Below are positions 36,603 to 45,446 of a DNA stretch of 64,000 nt, piece after piece. Both the position numbers and the translations under genes were made by a program. The notes beneath the pieces were generated by a model. That model searched no databases. It was given only the letters and a program-made list of their open reading frames with translations, and was not told where the DNA came from. Position 1 is the stretch's first letter. Every line of letters begins with the position of its first letter. This DNA is from Mucilaginibacter paludis DSM 18603 (lineage in GTDB: Bacteria > Bacteroidota > Bacteroidia > Sphingobacteriales > Sphingobacteriaceae). The stretch lies in assembly GCF_000166195.2 (NCBI RefSeq), contig NZ_CM001403.1:7366877-7430876 (forward strand). The letters run 5' to 3'.

Positions 36603-36696
36603 TTATTCTTCTTCGAAAATGCGTTATTCTATTTGCCAATACATTAACGTACGCTCCTGATCAACCAACCTGATCTCCTTGGGCTTAGCATCAGAT

Positions 36697-36786
36697 GTGC
36701 CAGCTTACTTAGTGCGCTGCCGTTCCGGCAAAGGTGGCCATTTATGGCTATTTTTCGAAACCGCTTATGAAGCATTCAGGAAGTAA
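36697..36786 (+). pseudogene. Remnant resembling a TOTE-type primase/helicase protein
   Basis: Thirty codons from 36697 read VPAYLVRCRSGKGGHLWLFFE and continue to a TAA; the same frame is open back to 36661. The string RSGKGGHLWLFFE resembles the RSRSGxGxHxWxFF motif in the archaeo-eukaryotic-primase domain of TOTE conflict-system proteins, here with an R-to-C change before RSG. Only this core survives. The remnant is too short for certainty, but the motif is distinctive. Confidence 0.5.
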
Positions 36787-37362
36787 AAAGATATTTTGAA
36801 GATATATTTTTAGTTAATCCTAAAGGTCCTGAACCTTAGACTGCGCGGAGAGCAGAAATGATTCTCTATGAAGTATCAGCGAGGTTGCTGATCCTGCGGA
36901 GAAAGGAATTTTAAAATTCTTTAACAGACCAAGATACGCACATAAAAAAAATAGTGTTAATTGATCGTCAAGACAATATAGGTTTAAGGTGTAATTTAAC
37001 AGGGGAGGGGATTTGAAGGGGGGCGATTTGTTTGGTTAGGTTTAAAGTAATGGTGCTGGGTAATCTTTTGCAGATTACTCAAATGTCTTCAACACCGCAA
37101 GCCTTGCTTGTGGCCATCATGCCAAATAACCAGCGCGTCTATGCACGCTTTTGCCCAATGCTCACGCACGCCTGTGGCGTGTGTCTTTAACAGATCATCT
37201 ATTTCACTACTGCTGCATACTTTAAGCTCGTTTAACTTAATAGTAATTTGTTATGTTAATTTATACTTATTACAAATTACTGTATCGCATATTTATTACA
37301 ATGTATTCCGGTAATTTTAAAGGCATTTTTTTACTTTAGCATGATAAAACACTTTAGTCATC

Positions 37363-37851
37363 ATGATCCATTATAAAAAACTATTTGTAACCATCTGCTT
37401 GAGTGGTACGGTTGTTTTTGCAGCAACTGCATCTATGCAAAACGAACCTGAAAAACCTCAATGGAAAAACTTGAAGGTATTACCTAAAAACATCAGTAAA
37501 GAAGATCTGGACAAGGTAATGGACGAGTGGAAAGAGGCTTTAGGCGTACGGTGCGGATTTTGCCATGCCCGTAACGAAGAAACTAAGAGAACTGATTTTG
37601 CGAGCGACGCCAAGCCGGAAAAGGAAATGGCGCGTAAAATGATGACCATGACGGCCAAGATCAATAAAAAATATTTTAAGGCTGATAAAAATGAGAAAGA
37701 AATGGTGGAAGCTATTTCTTGCTATACCTGCCATCATGGTGCTGCCCATCCGGATGCCACACCTGCTCCTCGCGAGCACAGAGGCCCGGGAGGTCCTGGA
37801 GCAAACGGGCAACTACTGCCGCCGCCACCGCCAACACCGCCGTCAAATTAA
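37363..37851 (+). CDS. Dihaem c-type cytochrome with proline-rich tail
   Basis: 162 residues. An N-terminal signal peptide (about 1-24) sends it to the periplasm. Two haem-binding motifs are present: CGFCH (Cys64, Cys67, His68) and CYTCH (Cys120, Cys123, His124). The wording LKVLPKNISKEDLDKVMDEW and RKMMTMTAKIN matches the cytochrome-c-subunit family related to photosynthetic reaction-centre cytochromes, widespread in non-phototrophic Bacteroidota. The C-terminus is a low-complexity GPGGPG and PPPPPTPP tail. Probably an electron carrier; the partner is unknown. A terminator hairpin follows. Confidence 0.85.
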   Translation: MIHYKKLFVTICLSGTVVFAATASMQNEPEKPQWKNLKVLPKNISKEDLDKVMDEWKEALGVRCGFCHARNEETKRTDFASDAKPEKEMARKMMTMTAKINKKYFKADKNEKEMVEAISCYTCHHGAAHPDATPAPREHRGPGGPGANGQLLPPPPPTPPSN

Positions 37852-37910
37852 CAATTTGATAAAGTATGTTTGGCATATAGTTTTAGGATAGCATGTGCCT
37901 GAAAATCTAT

Positions 37911-37943
37911 AAACCGTACCTGGTTAACAATCAGGCACGGTTT
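37911..37943 (+). terminator. Hairpin terminator after the cytochrome gene
   Basis: Arms AAACCGTACCTG (37911-37922) and CAGGCACGGTTT (37932-37943) pair with one A/C mismatch around a 9-nt loop, followed by a short T-run. It lies 60 bases after the cytochrome stop codon. Confidence 0.7.
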
Positions 37944-37971
37944 TGCTGTTTAATAAGGATGATTAGCATCA

Positions 37972-38538
37972 ATGGAAGAAGATGACGAGTACTTACCGCC
38001 GGTAAATTATATCGAGAGCATCAGGAAGGGGAAATTGGTTTACGCTAAAGACCGGTGGTTCCAATTCAATCGCTTAATGATGTATTTCTTTTTGATATCA
38101 ATGCTATCAGGATCGCTGTATGCCGCCATTGAAGAAATTCCAAATCGCGAATATTCACCCTTGTTCTTTGTAGTGTTCGTTGATCCTTTTATCGTAATTA
38201 GCCTTGTATTGTTAAATACCCTTGTAAAAGTTAAAGGAAAAAAGAAACTCGAAAACAAGGAAGATGTAATGAATACCCTGCATCATTTTTATGATGGATT
38301 AACCTTTATGGCCAGTAGAACTGACGTAATAAGGGATATCAAGCGACCTGACATTAGCGGTTTTGGTTGGTGCATCACAGTTATCCTGAAAGATGATGAG
38401 GTTTATTTCCATAAAGTTACCACAACAAGTCGTTCCCCGGTTTCACCGATAGCCGTAATACCTAATTACTTGAAATGTAAAAAGATAGCCAGGTATTTTC
38501 AAGAGCTACAAAACAATAAGCCGGTAGCTGACGAGTGA
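37972..38538 (+). CDS. Unknown membrane protein with two TM helices
   Basis: 188 residues. Two hydrophobic helices (about 33-52 and 63-85) are separated by a short loop; the C-terminal 90 residues are soluble and would be cytosolic or periplasmic depending on topology. No family is recognised. The start at 37972 is the first ATG in the frame and gives an acidic N-terminus (MEEDDEYLPP). It follows a terminator, so it should have its own promoter. Downstream, the receptor gene is convergent. Confidence 0.6.
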   Translation: MEEDDEYLPPVNYIESIRKGKLVYAKDRWFQFNRLMMYFFLISMLSGSLYAAIEEIPNREYSPLFFVVFVDPFIVISLVLLNTLVKVKGKKKLENKEDVMNTLHHFYDGLTFMASRTDVIRDIKRPDISGFGWCITVILKDDEVYFHKVTTTSRSPVSPIAVIPNYLKCKKIARYFQELQNNKPVADE

Positions 38539-38665
38539 CAGGCCTGTGTTACTGGTTTTAAAGCACATCCAAGTTGTGCAGGTGCAAACGTTCTTCTTAC
38601 TTTGATAGCAAAATGGTTACTAAATTATGAAATTCATTTAGTTGAGGGCTGAACCGTGCTTATCA

Positions 38666-41137
38666 TTATAGGCTAACTTCCGGCGGTGGTACATCTTTTT
38701 TCTGCTTTTTGCTTGCTGTATTGCGCCCAACCTTGGTAAAGTTGTAGCTTACCGATAGGCTATAGTTGCGGTTGTTTTGCATGTAATAATCTTGCCGGTT
38801 AAAAGTTTGGCCCTGGGTAAATGTTGTGCTGCTGCCTTGCCCGGTTGGGTTAATGGCGGTTAACCTTATGCGCACCTTGTTTTTGTAAACGGATTTCCGG
38901 ATGGCAAAACTGGAGCTGAGCGAACCTTTGCTGCGGCCCTGGGCCGACGAGTTGGTGTAGTAGTTAAGGTTACTCTCAAAAGCTAACTGCTTCGGCATAT
39001 CAATTTGAATGCCTGCCTTGCTTTGGAAGGTGATGCCGTTACGGTTTAGCGCGCTGTTATTATTGCTGTGATAAGCTATGCGGCCCACCGTAGCACCACC
39101 ACTTACATTGATTTTTTTGGCTACATGGTAGTTGCCGTACAGGTTAATGGTATTGTAACTGCTGGTACCCAGGTTATCATAAGTGCTTTGGTAGGCTAAT
39201 GATGATATAGGCGTTGTAATACGCTCAATAATATGGCTTGTATTGGCTATGCCGATCCGCGGATAAAAAGCCCAGTTTTTGCCGAAGAGGCTAAAGCTAA
39301 AATCAACTTGCTGTGTATAGGCCGGCGCCAGGTTGGGGTTACCGAAAGAGATGTTTGGATTGCTTGCGTTGGTAATAACCTGCGGGTTTAGCGAGTTGGG
39401 CGAAGGCCTGACAATACGCCCGCTGTAGCTGATGCCGATGGTGTAGTTGCTGAACGTTTTGTTAATAGAAAGGTTGGGGAAGAGGTTTATATAGGGCTTA
39501 ATATGATATTGATCAGGCAGGGATGATACGTTAAAATTAATATCCGTTAATTCGCTGCGGCCACCTATCCTGAACGACCATTTCTTTTGCGTTCTGATAC
39601 TTAAGCTGGCGTAACCGCCATAAATATGCTCGTTATAAATAAACTGGTTGGTAAGCTGCAAATCTTGCAGGTACATCTGGTTGGCAAAATTAAAATCCTG
39701 CACAACCTGGTTGTTATCGCTGGTGCGGATGTTTGCCGATAAGCCAAAATCAGCCGTGTTTTTTGATTTGCCCAGTGGTTTATCATAATCAACCTTAACC
39801 TGTAAGGCGCGGCCCGCAGCGTATACACCGTACGTTTGGTTGAGCGGTAATATGCCGTTAATGGGTAAGCCGTTGGCATCAAGGGTATAACTTTGGGCAA
39901 GCCTGTCGGTATTGGCGCTGTTGCCGCTATAAGTGGCGCTGGCTTCTAACTGATCGCCACCCGGAATTTTCCAGGTATAGTCAGCATCAAAAACGTAATT
40001 GAACGAATGATTATGGTTGTTGTTATTTTGATTACGTAAGCTGGTTTCAATATTATTCTCATCAAGGTAATAGTAATCACTTGCCGATGCTCCGTTGGAT
40101 TTATTGATATTAAAATTAGTTGTGAGCCGCAAGTTTTGGGTAGTGTCAATATCCCAGTTAACGCTTTCGCGGATGTTGTGCCCAAAATTGAGTCCATTGT
40201 TGCTGGAGTATTGATTGCGGTAATAATTGGTATCGGCTAAAAAATTATCGCTAAGCGATGAGCCGGTGCTGCTTCTTTCACTCTCGCCAAAAGCGTAACT
40301 TGATGTTAACGACAATGATTTGGTGCGGTAGGCCACATAACTGTTGATGTTATAATTGCCCAAGGTACCGCCGTTTAATGATAATGTTCCGTTTAAGCCA
40401 ACCTTATAACCCTTTTTTAACACAATATTGATAATGCCTTCACCATCTGCCGAGTACTTTACAGGCGGGTTGGTCATTACTTCAATCTTCTCTATCGCTT
40501 CGGATGGCAGCACGTTCAAAAGGTCGGCAATGTTGGATGTCATATAATCGGACGGTTTGCCATCTATAAAAATGCGGGTACTTCGCTTGCCTGCAATGGT
40601 GGCGTTGCCGTTGATATCTACATTTACCATAGGCACATTTTTTAAAATATCGGTAGCGGTGCTTCCTTCCGATTGAAGGCTCTGGCTTACGTTGTAGGTA
40701 ATCTGGTCGGCGCCAAACTCAACGGCGGCTTTCTTTTCGCTAATGGTAACCTCGTTTAACGAACTACTATTCTTTTTGAGTTTAATAATGCCCAGGTAAG
40801 CATCCGGATGCTCGGCGGTAATCTCAATGTCGTCAACTACCTGTTTTTCAAAACCGATATAGCTAATACGTAGTCCGTATTTGCCATAAGGCAGGCCCGT
40901 AAGTTTAAATATACCGCCGTTGCTGCTGGTATTGCTTCTAATAATATCATCGCTGCCCTGCATAAAAATAGCCACACCAGCAAAATCAATCATTTCGCCG
41001 GTTGTAGGGTCGGATATTTTACCGCTTACAGATCCATTATTGTTTTGTGCAAAACCCTTAAGGGATATTAAAACCGTAAAAAAGAAGATGAGTGAGTAAT
41101 TTTTTTTCAATAGTGCCGATGTTGATGGTAAAAACAA
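38666..41137 (-). CDS. TonB-receptor-like outer membrane protein (OMP_b-brl_3)
   Basis: 823 residues with a signal peptide (about 10-31). A carboxypeptidase-regulatory-like domain comes first (about 36-120; GSVSGKISDPTTGEMIDFAGV, shortened), then a plug domain (about 135-240; LKNVPMVNVDINGNATIAGK, FIDGKPSDYM, NVLPSEAIEKIEVMTNPP), then a large beta-barrel ending in an aromatic strand (NYSLSVSYNFTKVG) before a short basic tail. This is the outer-membrane beta-barrel family common in Sphingobacteriaceae, not a classic SusC. It likely imports or anchors something at the outer membrane; the ligand is unknown and no SusD gene is adjacent. Confidence 0.9.
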   Translation of the reverse strand: MFLPSTSALLKKNYSLIFFFTVLISLKGFAQNNNGSVSGKISDPTTGEMIDFAGVAIFMQGSDDIIRSNTSSNGGIFKLTGLPYGKYGLRISYIGFEKQVVDDIEITAEHPDAYLGIIKLKKNSSSLNEVTISEKKAAVEFGADQITYNVSQSLQSEGSTATDILKNVPMVNVDINGNATIAGKRSTRIFIDGKPSDYMTSNIADLLNVLPSEAIEKIEVMTNPPVKYSADGEGIINIVLKKGYKVGLNGTLSLNGGTLGNYNINSYVAYRTKSLSLTSSYAFGESERSSTGSSLSDNFLADTNYYRNQYSSNNGLNFGHNIRESVNWDIDTTQNLRLTTNFNINKSNGASASDYYYLDENNIETSLRNQNNNNHNHSFNYVFDADYTWKIPGGDQLEASATYSGNSANTDRLAQSYTLDANGLPINGILPLNQTYGVYAAGRALQVKVDYDKPLGKSKNTADFGLSANIRTSDNNQVVQDFNFANQMYLQDLQLTNQFIYNEHIYGGYASLSIRTQKKWSFRIGGRSELTDINFNVSSLPDQYHIKPYINLFPNLSINKTFSNYTIGISYSGRIVRPSPNSLNPQVITNASNPNISFGNPNLAPAYTQQVDFSFSLFGKNWAFYPRIGIANTSHIIERITTPISSLAYQSTYDNLGTSSYNTINLYGNYHVAKKINVSGGATVGRIAYHSNNNSALNRNGITFQSKAGIQIDMPKQLAFESNLNYYTNSSAQGRSKGSLSSSFAIRKSVYKNKVRIRLTAINPTGQGSSTTFTQGQTFNRQDYYMQNNRNYSLSVSYNFTKVGRNTASKKQKKDVPPPEVSL

Positions 41138-41257
41138 AGGCCACTTAATATTGCAGTGCCTTTTTTATTCGTTCAGACTATTGAAATGCGGAAAGGATTA
41201 ACGGGGAATTGATATTTTTTACAAAGATATTTAAGAAACGGTGCTGAAATCACGTGT

Positions 41258-42064
41258 TCAGTCGCTGCTATAAGCTGACTGCTTAGAATAGAAATCAAAA
41301 AATCTGCCTTCAAACTTGCTTTGGCTGCCATATATTTTATTGATAGCGGCGTAACTGCTATTGCCCTCTTTTAACAAGATCATTAAACGCTGCAGGTTAT
41401 CAATATTATCTTCGGCCAAAAAGTAAATAAGGCAGTAGGCTACGGTGTACAGGTATTCGCGTTTTTCGGCATTAAACCAGTCCTCGTTTTTATAATTGAA
41501 AAAGTCTTCGAGGCTAAATGTCCTGTCACTTATCCGCCCCTTAAGTAGTTTAATATAGTGGGTTTGTTTTACATAAAAAACTTCGTCTTTATTACTTATC
41601 ACCATCCTGCCGAACAGTGTTGCAATACCTTCGTTCAACCATTTTGGCGCATTATTTAAATTACGATATAAAATAGCGTGGCTGGTTTCGTGCAACAGGA
41701 TATTCATGTAGTTTTCCGTTTTATACAGGTAGATCTGTTTGTTCTCGCCCGAATAAAAGCCGTCGATAAAAGTAGTGTGGATGTTTTCGTTCTGCACCTG
41801 CTTATACTCGCTCTTCCTGCCGTATAAGTTAATTTTTACCGTTACGGTATCATTCATGCTGGTATTGAAAATTACGTTATAAAAATGTCCTTCAAATTTC
41901 CCAATCTTGTTCATGGTGGCCCTGTTATCATCGCTCATGCTGCAATGAATGGTATTCACATCAAAGTTTTGAGCCCATAGTGGCTGGCCACCCAGTATAA
42001 AGGCTATGATAAAAATTAAGCAAAAAACGTTTAGAGGGTTGGGGTTCAAATTCAATGTGCTCAT
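41258..42064 (-). CDS. Small zinc metalloprotease, peptidase MA-like
   Basis: 268 residues with an N-terminal hydrophobic leader (about 12-31). The active-site helix reads LLHETSHAIL with HExxH at His125-Glu126 and His129, and the third ligand is Glu145 in WLNEGIATLF, spaced as in gluzincins of clan MA. The remainder is not distinctive. It is probably exported to the periplasm. It lies between the outer membrane receptor and the phosphatase-kinase-hydrolase operon, all on the minus strand. Substrate unknown. Confidence 0.8.
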   Translation of the reverse strand: MSTLNLNPNPLNVFCLIFIIAFILGGQPLWAQNFDVNTIHCSMSDDNRATMNKIGKFEGHFYNVIFNTSMNDTVTVKINLYGRKSEYKQVQNENIHTTFIDGFYSGENKQIYLYKTENYMNILLHETSHAILYRNLNNAPKWLNEGIATLFGRMVISNKDEVFYVKQTHYIKLLKGRISDRTFSLEDFFNYKNEDWFNAEKREYLYTVAYCLIYFLAEDNIDNLQRLMILLKEGNSSYAAINKIYGSQSKFEGRFFDFYSKQSAYSSD

Positions 42065-42213
42065 GGTAAGCTAAAGTAACATTATTTTGGTACTTTGCGC
42101 TTTTGTTGGGCCGTTTTGGCAAAATTGGCAATTGAAAATCGAGGCTATAAGAAAGCGGACAGCAGTGGAGTAACTTGCGCCATGTCAATGATAGAAGGTT
42201 GGTTGTCGTTAAG

Positions 42214-42295
42214 TCACAGTTGTTAATAACCGGGCAGAAATGCCGGATTTTGACTGAAAACTCCGGATTAAGTACGCTCTATTTAACAACTGTGA
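42214..42295. repeat. Inverted-repeat-bounded 82-nt element
   Basis: TCACAGTTGTTAA (42214-42226) is exactly repeated inverted at 42283-42295, 56 bases apart. The interior contains CCGG...CCGG pairs (CCGGGCAGAAATGCCGG) and a second CCGGA, so it can fold further. It lies 8 bases before the stop end of the phosphatase gene, in the gene-free gap. Confidence 0.6.
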
Positions 42296-42302
42296 TGAGT
42301 AT

Positions 42303-42839
42303 TTAAGCAAAATTTTTCCGGCAGTAAATTTCAAATTCTTTCAGCCTTTCAATTTGCCCGGGCTTAGGGTTTACAAACGGCCTAACACTTTTTACCAATG
42401 CTAATGCATCTGGCAGGGTAGTACCAATTTTGATAAGATAGGCCAGTGCCATGGTTGGACCACGGCCCAGGCCCTGTCTGCAGTGTACGTAGGCCTTGCC
42501 GCCGTGTTTAATTTCGTCGTCAATAAAGGTGGCACCGGTTAGAAGATCGTCTAACGGGGGCGGGGTGTTATCCACGGTAGGCAGGTGCAGGTATTTAAAG
42601 CCTTTATACCGGGAGTTGCTGTAAACCGAATGAATGCGCATGTTCACTATCGCGGTAACGCCCAGTTTTTTTAATTTTTTTAAGCCTATCTTGTTGTATT
42701 GGCTCCCCAGAAACAGGTTGGCGGTTATTTGGCTGCGTTTTAATGTTGGTAAGCCGAATATTACCCGGTGCAGGTTATCAACCACTTTCATCACGAAAAT
42801 TGTTATGATAACCCAAATACTTCTAATTTTGTCCCACAT
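42303..42839 (-). CDS. Dual-specificity-phosphatase-like protein
   Basis: 178 residues. A short hydrophobic N-terminal segment (about 8-20) may anchor it. The phosphatase loop is HCRQGLGRG with Cys120 and Arg126; the possible general acid is Asp90 in LPTVDNTPPP. The usual Ser/Thr right after the arginine is Gly127. It is the last gene of a three-gene operon, 6 bases after the lipid-kinase-like gene. PTPMT1-like phosphatases act on phosphatidylglycerol phosphate, so a lipid substrate is possible. Protein phosphatase activity is equally possible. Confidence 0.82.
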   Translation of the reverse strand: MWDKIRSIWVIITIFVMKVVDNLHRVIFGLPTLKRSQITANLFLGSQYNKIGLKKLKKLGVTAIVNMRIHSVYSNSRYKGFKYLHLPTVDNTPPPLDDLLTGATFIDDEIKHGGKAYVHCRQGLGRGPTMALAYLIKIGTTLPDALALVKSVRPFVNPKPGQIERLKEFEIYCRKNFA

Positions 42840-42845
42840 AAAGTT

Positions 42846-43730
42846 TTAATGGTTCTCTGCTACTAAAATCTTCAATACCCCCGGTATTATTTTAATTGAT
42901 ATTGTTTCAGCTTGTTGCTCGCTATCATCGCATATGTAACTGGTTGGCTGCCCCAGCGTAATGTTAACCTCTTTACAGCGCCAATGTTTTAACACTTCAG
43001 ATTCGGTTTGAAAAAGCATCGTTCCGGCCACGCGTAATAACGATGTTAAATCGGTATTGTTCATCACAATCACATCCAGATAGCTGTCTGTTACATTGAT
43101 ATCCGGCAGAAAAGTAAAATCGCTGATGCCAATATTCCCAGCATTGGTAACAGTTAACGCTACGCCTTCTTCGGTAAATTCTTTCCCGTCTATCAATAGC
43201 TTAAATTGCGTAGGCTCCGATTGTACAAGGGTTTGAATAGCCGAAATGCCGTAGGCCAGCTGCCCAAAGCTGTTCTTTAAATCGCGGCTGGTTTGCAATA
43301 TCATATCAGCCATAATCCCCAGGTTTACGCGGAGTAAAAAAGGAGTATCGTTAGCCATCCCCATATCAATGCCAATCACTTTAGTTTGGCCGCCTGCAAT
43401 TAACCTGATAGCCTCTATAGCTTGCTGTGGAATCCCAAGTTCCTTTGACATCACGTTGGCCGTTCCTCCCGGGATAATGGCCATGGGCGTATCGCAGCCA
43501 TACAACGCACGCGCAACTTCGGCAATGCTTCCATCTCCGCCATAAATAACAATAAGTTGGGTTTTGCCAATAAGCGACCGGGCAATGTCAAACGCTTCCC
43601 TATCTGGCGTGGTTACGCTTACCTCCCAATGAATATCCGTATCAATAAGCACGGTATTGAGGTAGGAGAGGATAGGCTCTTCTTTTCCCGCTGCCGGGTT
43701 GATGATGACATGGATATGGTTAAACTGCAT
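42846..43730 (-). CDS. Diacylglycerol-kinase-family lipid kinase
   Basis: 294 residues from the ATG at 43730; the frame is open farther upstream but that would overlap the MBL gene. The DAGK catalytic domain shows HVIINPAAGKEEPI at the N-terminus, the nucleotide-binding GGDGSIAEVARALYG and IPGGTANVMSKELGIP. This is the YegS/BmrU-like family that phosphorylates diacylglycerol, ceramide or related lipids with ATP. It sits in an operon between an MBL hydrolase (16-base gap) and a dual-specificity phosphatase (6-base gap). Confidence 0.9.
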   Translation of the reverse strand: MQFNHIHVIINPAAGKEEPILSYLNTVLIDTDIHWEVSVTTPDREAFDIARSLIGKTQLIVIYGGDGSIAEVARALYGCDTPMAIIPGGTANVMSKELGIPQQAIEAIRLIAGGQTKVIGIDMGMANDTPFLLRVNLGIMADMILQTSRDLKNSFGQLAYGISAIQTLVQSEPTQFKLLIDGKEFTEEGVALTVTNAGNIGISDFTFLPDINVTDSYLDVIVMNNTDLTSLLRVAGTMLFQTESEVLKHWRCKEVNITLGQPTSYICDDSEQQAETISIKIIPGVLKILVAENH

Positions 43731-43746
43731 GGATTTGAAGTTTGGT

Positions 43747-44430
43747 TTATAGATTAAACTTAAAGACGATTTCTGTTTCGGCCGAAACCCGGCCACCCAA
43801 TGGCTGGTGGAACTGAATGCCCTGCGCCTCAAAGTGTTTTACATAGTTTTGATGCCGCTGTTTTAAAAAAAAGCTTTTACCAAAGCCATCATGTACGGGC
43901 AATATATGTTTTGGCTGTATAGTATCGGCAAATTGCGCTACTTGCAGCTCATTACAAAAAGGCGCCATAATTGGCAGGATCAGCAATTCAATGTTTTTAA
44001 TTTGGTATAAAGAAGAATCTAACGAATCGACGGCATGCAATATAGTGTTATTAATAATGAAACCGGTCATCTCGGGGATGAGGTTGTCTAACAGCGGCAT
44101 ATGTATTACTGGCATGGCCTTAAACGCCATACCGCCAAAATTCCGGGTGCCTTCCGTCAATAATTCGGCCCCTATGCCTTGTTTTTCTAAAGCATCGGCA
44201 ACCTGATTGTTGGTAAAAACAGGCGCCCCGCTTAGTTCTATAATCTTTTTTAAATGATCCATGTCCAGATGGTCCGGATGGATATGGGTAATGATGATGG
44301 CCGATACATCTGCAAATTCTTCGGGCTTTACCAGTCCTTCGGCAAAGGTGTAATTGCCCGGATCCATCAGTAACTTAAAACCATCCTGTTCAAAAACCAG
44401 GCACGAATGAATGTATTTAGTGATCTTCAT
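43747..44430 (-). CDS. Metallo-beta-lactamase-fold hydrolase
   Basis: 227 residues from the ATG at 44430; the frame is open upstream but no earlier start has support. The MBL motif is THIHPDHLDMDH (about 62-72), and later metal ligands include HMPLLD and PVHDGFG. The protein begins MKITKYIHSCLVF, like UPF0173-type or L-ascorbate lactonase-like hydrolases. It is the first gene of the operon with the lipid kinase and phosphatase. It is cytosolic and the substrate is unknown. Confidence 0.88.
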   Translation of the reverse strand: MKITKYIHSCLVFEQDGFKLLMDPGNYTFAEGLVKPEEFADVSAIIITHIHPDHLDMDHLKKIIELSGAPVFTNNQVADALEKQGIGAELLTEGTRNFGGMAFKAMPVIHMPLLDNLIPEMTGFIINNTILHAVDSLDSSLYQIKNIELLILPIMAPFCNELQVAQFADTIQPKHILPVHDGFGKSFFLKQRHQNYVKHFEAQGIQFHQPLGGRVSAETEIVFKFNL

Positions 44431-44813
44431 TTTAATGATTTTGTTGATTTTATAAAGAATAAAAACGCTGATTTGTTTGTGGGCATCCGCCCCTATATTA
44501 CGGCAAAAACATAATACTCCGCTACGGCTGCTGTTTTGATTTGTAAAAAAGCAATTATTATCAATATAAATCAAATAGTAATCAGCATTCAACATGCTAT
44601 TGTAAAATGGTATTGTCTTTCATGGTACTATGGAGCGTTGCGGTTTGCTGAAGCAGCTTTGGCAAAAAAAGGGGGGGGCGGCAGGTAGCCCGTATAGTCT
44701 GCCGTTTAGCGAGTACGTCCAGGTTGACGTAAATTAAAGCCATTATAGTAATAGCGGCTTAAGGCCGGATTAAACTACGAATAATATGTTTCTTTTAAAC
44801 CCTTACCTGATTT
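44431..44813. other. Intergenic region upstream of the MBL operon
   Basis: 383 bases between the MBL start and the DUF892 stop, both minus-strand genes. A run of G near 44672-44682 and nothing else was noted. Confidence 0.4.
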
Positions 44814-45344
44814 TCAGGAAATGTATTCCTTGGATATCAGCTCGAAAATCAATTTAGTGTTCATGGCTGATTGTATGTTTTGATTAAGCAGGGTTGATAC
44901 ATCGGGGTTGTTGAGCGATGCAGCAATATCTTTCAAAATATTAAAACTGGTTATCTCGATGCTCTCAATAATACGGAGATGGGTAAGTATAGACATATCG
45001 ATAAAAAGGGGCGATTTGTTTTCTGCGTGGCTTGCCAGGTGAGCTTCTAAGGTGATGGATTTAATGCCCATGCACTTTTCTTCAGCGTATACCATGTTAA
45101 AATTGCTGTAGATTACATCCATGCGCAAAATTTGCATTTTGATGTTATCGATGCCTTCCAGTATGGCATTTTTCAGTTCAGGAAAAGAGGCCTTGGCCGA
45201 TAAACCAGGCAGTACACTCAGCAGGTGGCTTTTTGAACAATAGATGTTTCCTAACTGACCCAGAAATAAATTGGTCAGGGCTTCTTCGTCGAGTTTGAGA
45301 TGCCCGTTAAACAGGCGCATCAAATGTTTGGAATGATCAGGCAT
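44814..45344 (-). CDS. DUF892/YciE-type ferritin-like protein
   Basis: 176 residues from the ATG at 45344; upstream in-frame sequence is poorly supported and would run into the accC promoter. The opening LFNGHLKLDEEALTNLFLGQLGNIYCSKSHLLSVLP (abbreviated) matches the DUF892 family, a four-helix bundle related to ferritins and linked to stress. Helices with HLASHAENKS and IIESIEITSFNILK follow. It is divergent from accC, 102 bases between start codons. Metal binding is not certain because the helices carry few obvious ligands. Confidence 0.7.
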   Translation of the reverse strand: MPDHSKHLMRLFNGHLKLDEEALTNLFLGQLGNIYCSKSHLLSVLPGLSAKASFPELKNAILEGIDNIKMQILRMDVIYSNFNMVYAEEKCMGIKSITLEAHLASHAENKSPLFIDMSILTHLRIIESIEITSFNILKDIAASLNNPDVSTLLNQNIQSAMNTKLIFELISKEYIS

Positions 45345-45433
45345 GGCAGATGAGCTAACTTGTGGACATCTATAACTCTTAAACGATGATTTTGTTTTCG
45401 TTTTATCATTCTTTTTGTTTCGGTACAAAAAGT

Positions 45434-45441
45434 TACATTTG
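45434..45441 (+). promoter_or_regulatory. Putative -7 promoter element directly before accC
   Basis: TACATTTG matches TAnnTTTG and ends 5 bases before the ATG of the carboxylase. A TTTG at 45414-45417 could be the -33 box but the 16-base spacing is shorter than usual. If used, the transcript would be leaderless or nearly so. Confidence 0.4.
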
Positions 45442-45446
45442 TTTTG

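Larger units (their letters stand above)
36130..37362. other. Gene-free 1.2-kb region with decayed genes and palindromes
   Basis: This is a long stretch without an intact gene. It holds, in order, two adjacent palindromes, a decayed DUF1016-like fragment (minus) and a TOTE-primase-like fragment (plus). Further on, a 50-codon open minus-strand stretch near 37093-37253 has no start codon or recognised motif. It reads as the graveyard of a former accessory or defence gene cluster. Confidence 0.6.

Noticed and set aside
37090..37255. Open minus-strand stretch of about 50 codons before the cytochrome gene
   Set aside because: It has no start codon and no recognised motif, so it is described only as part of the gene-free region.
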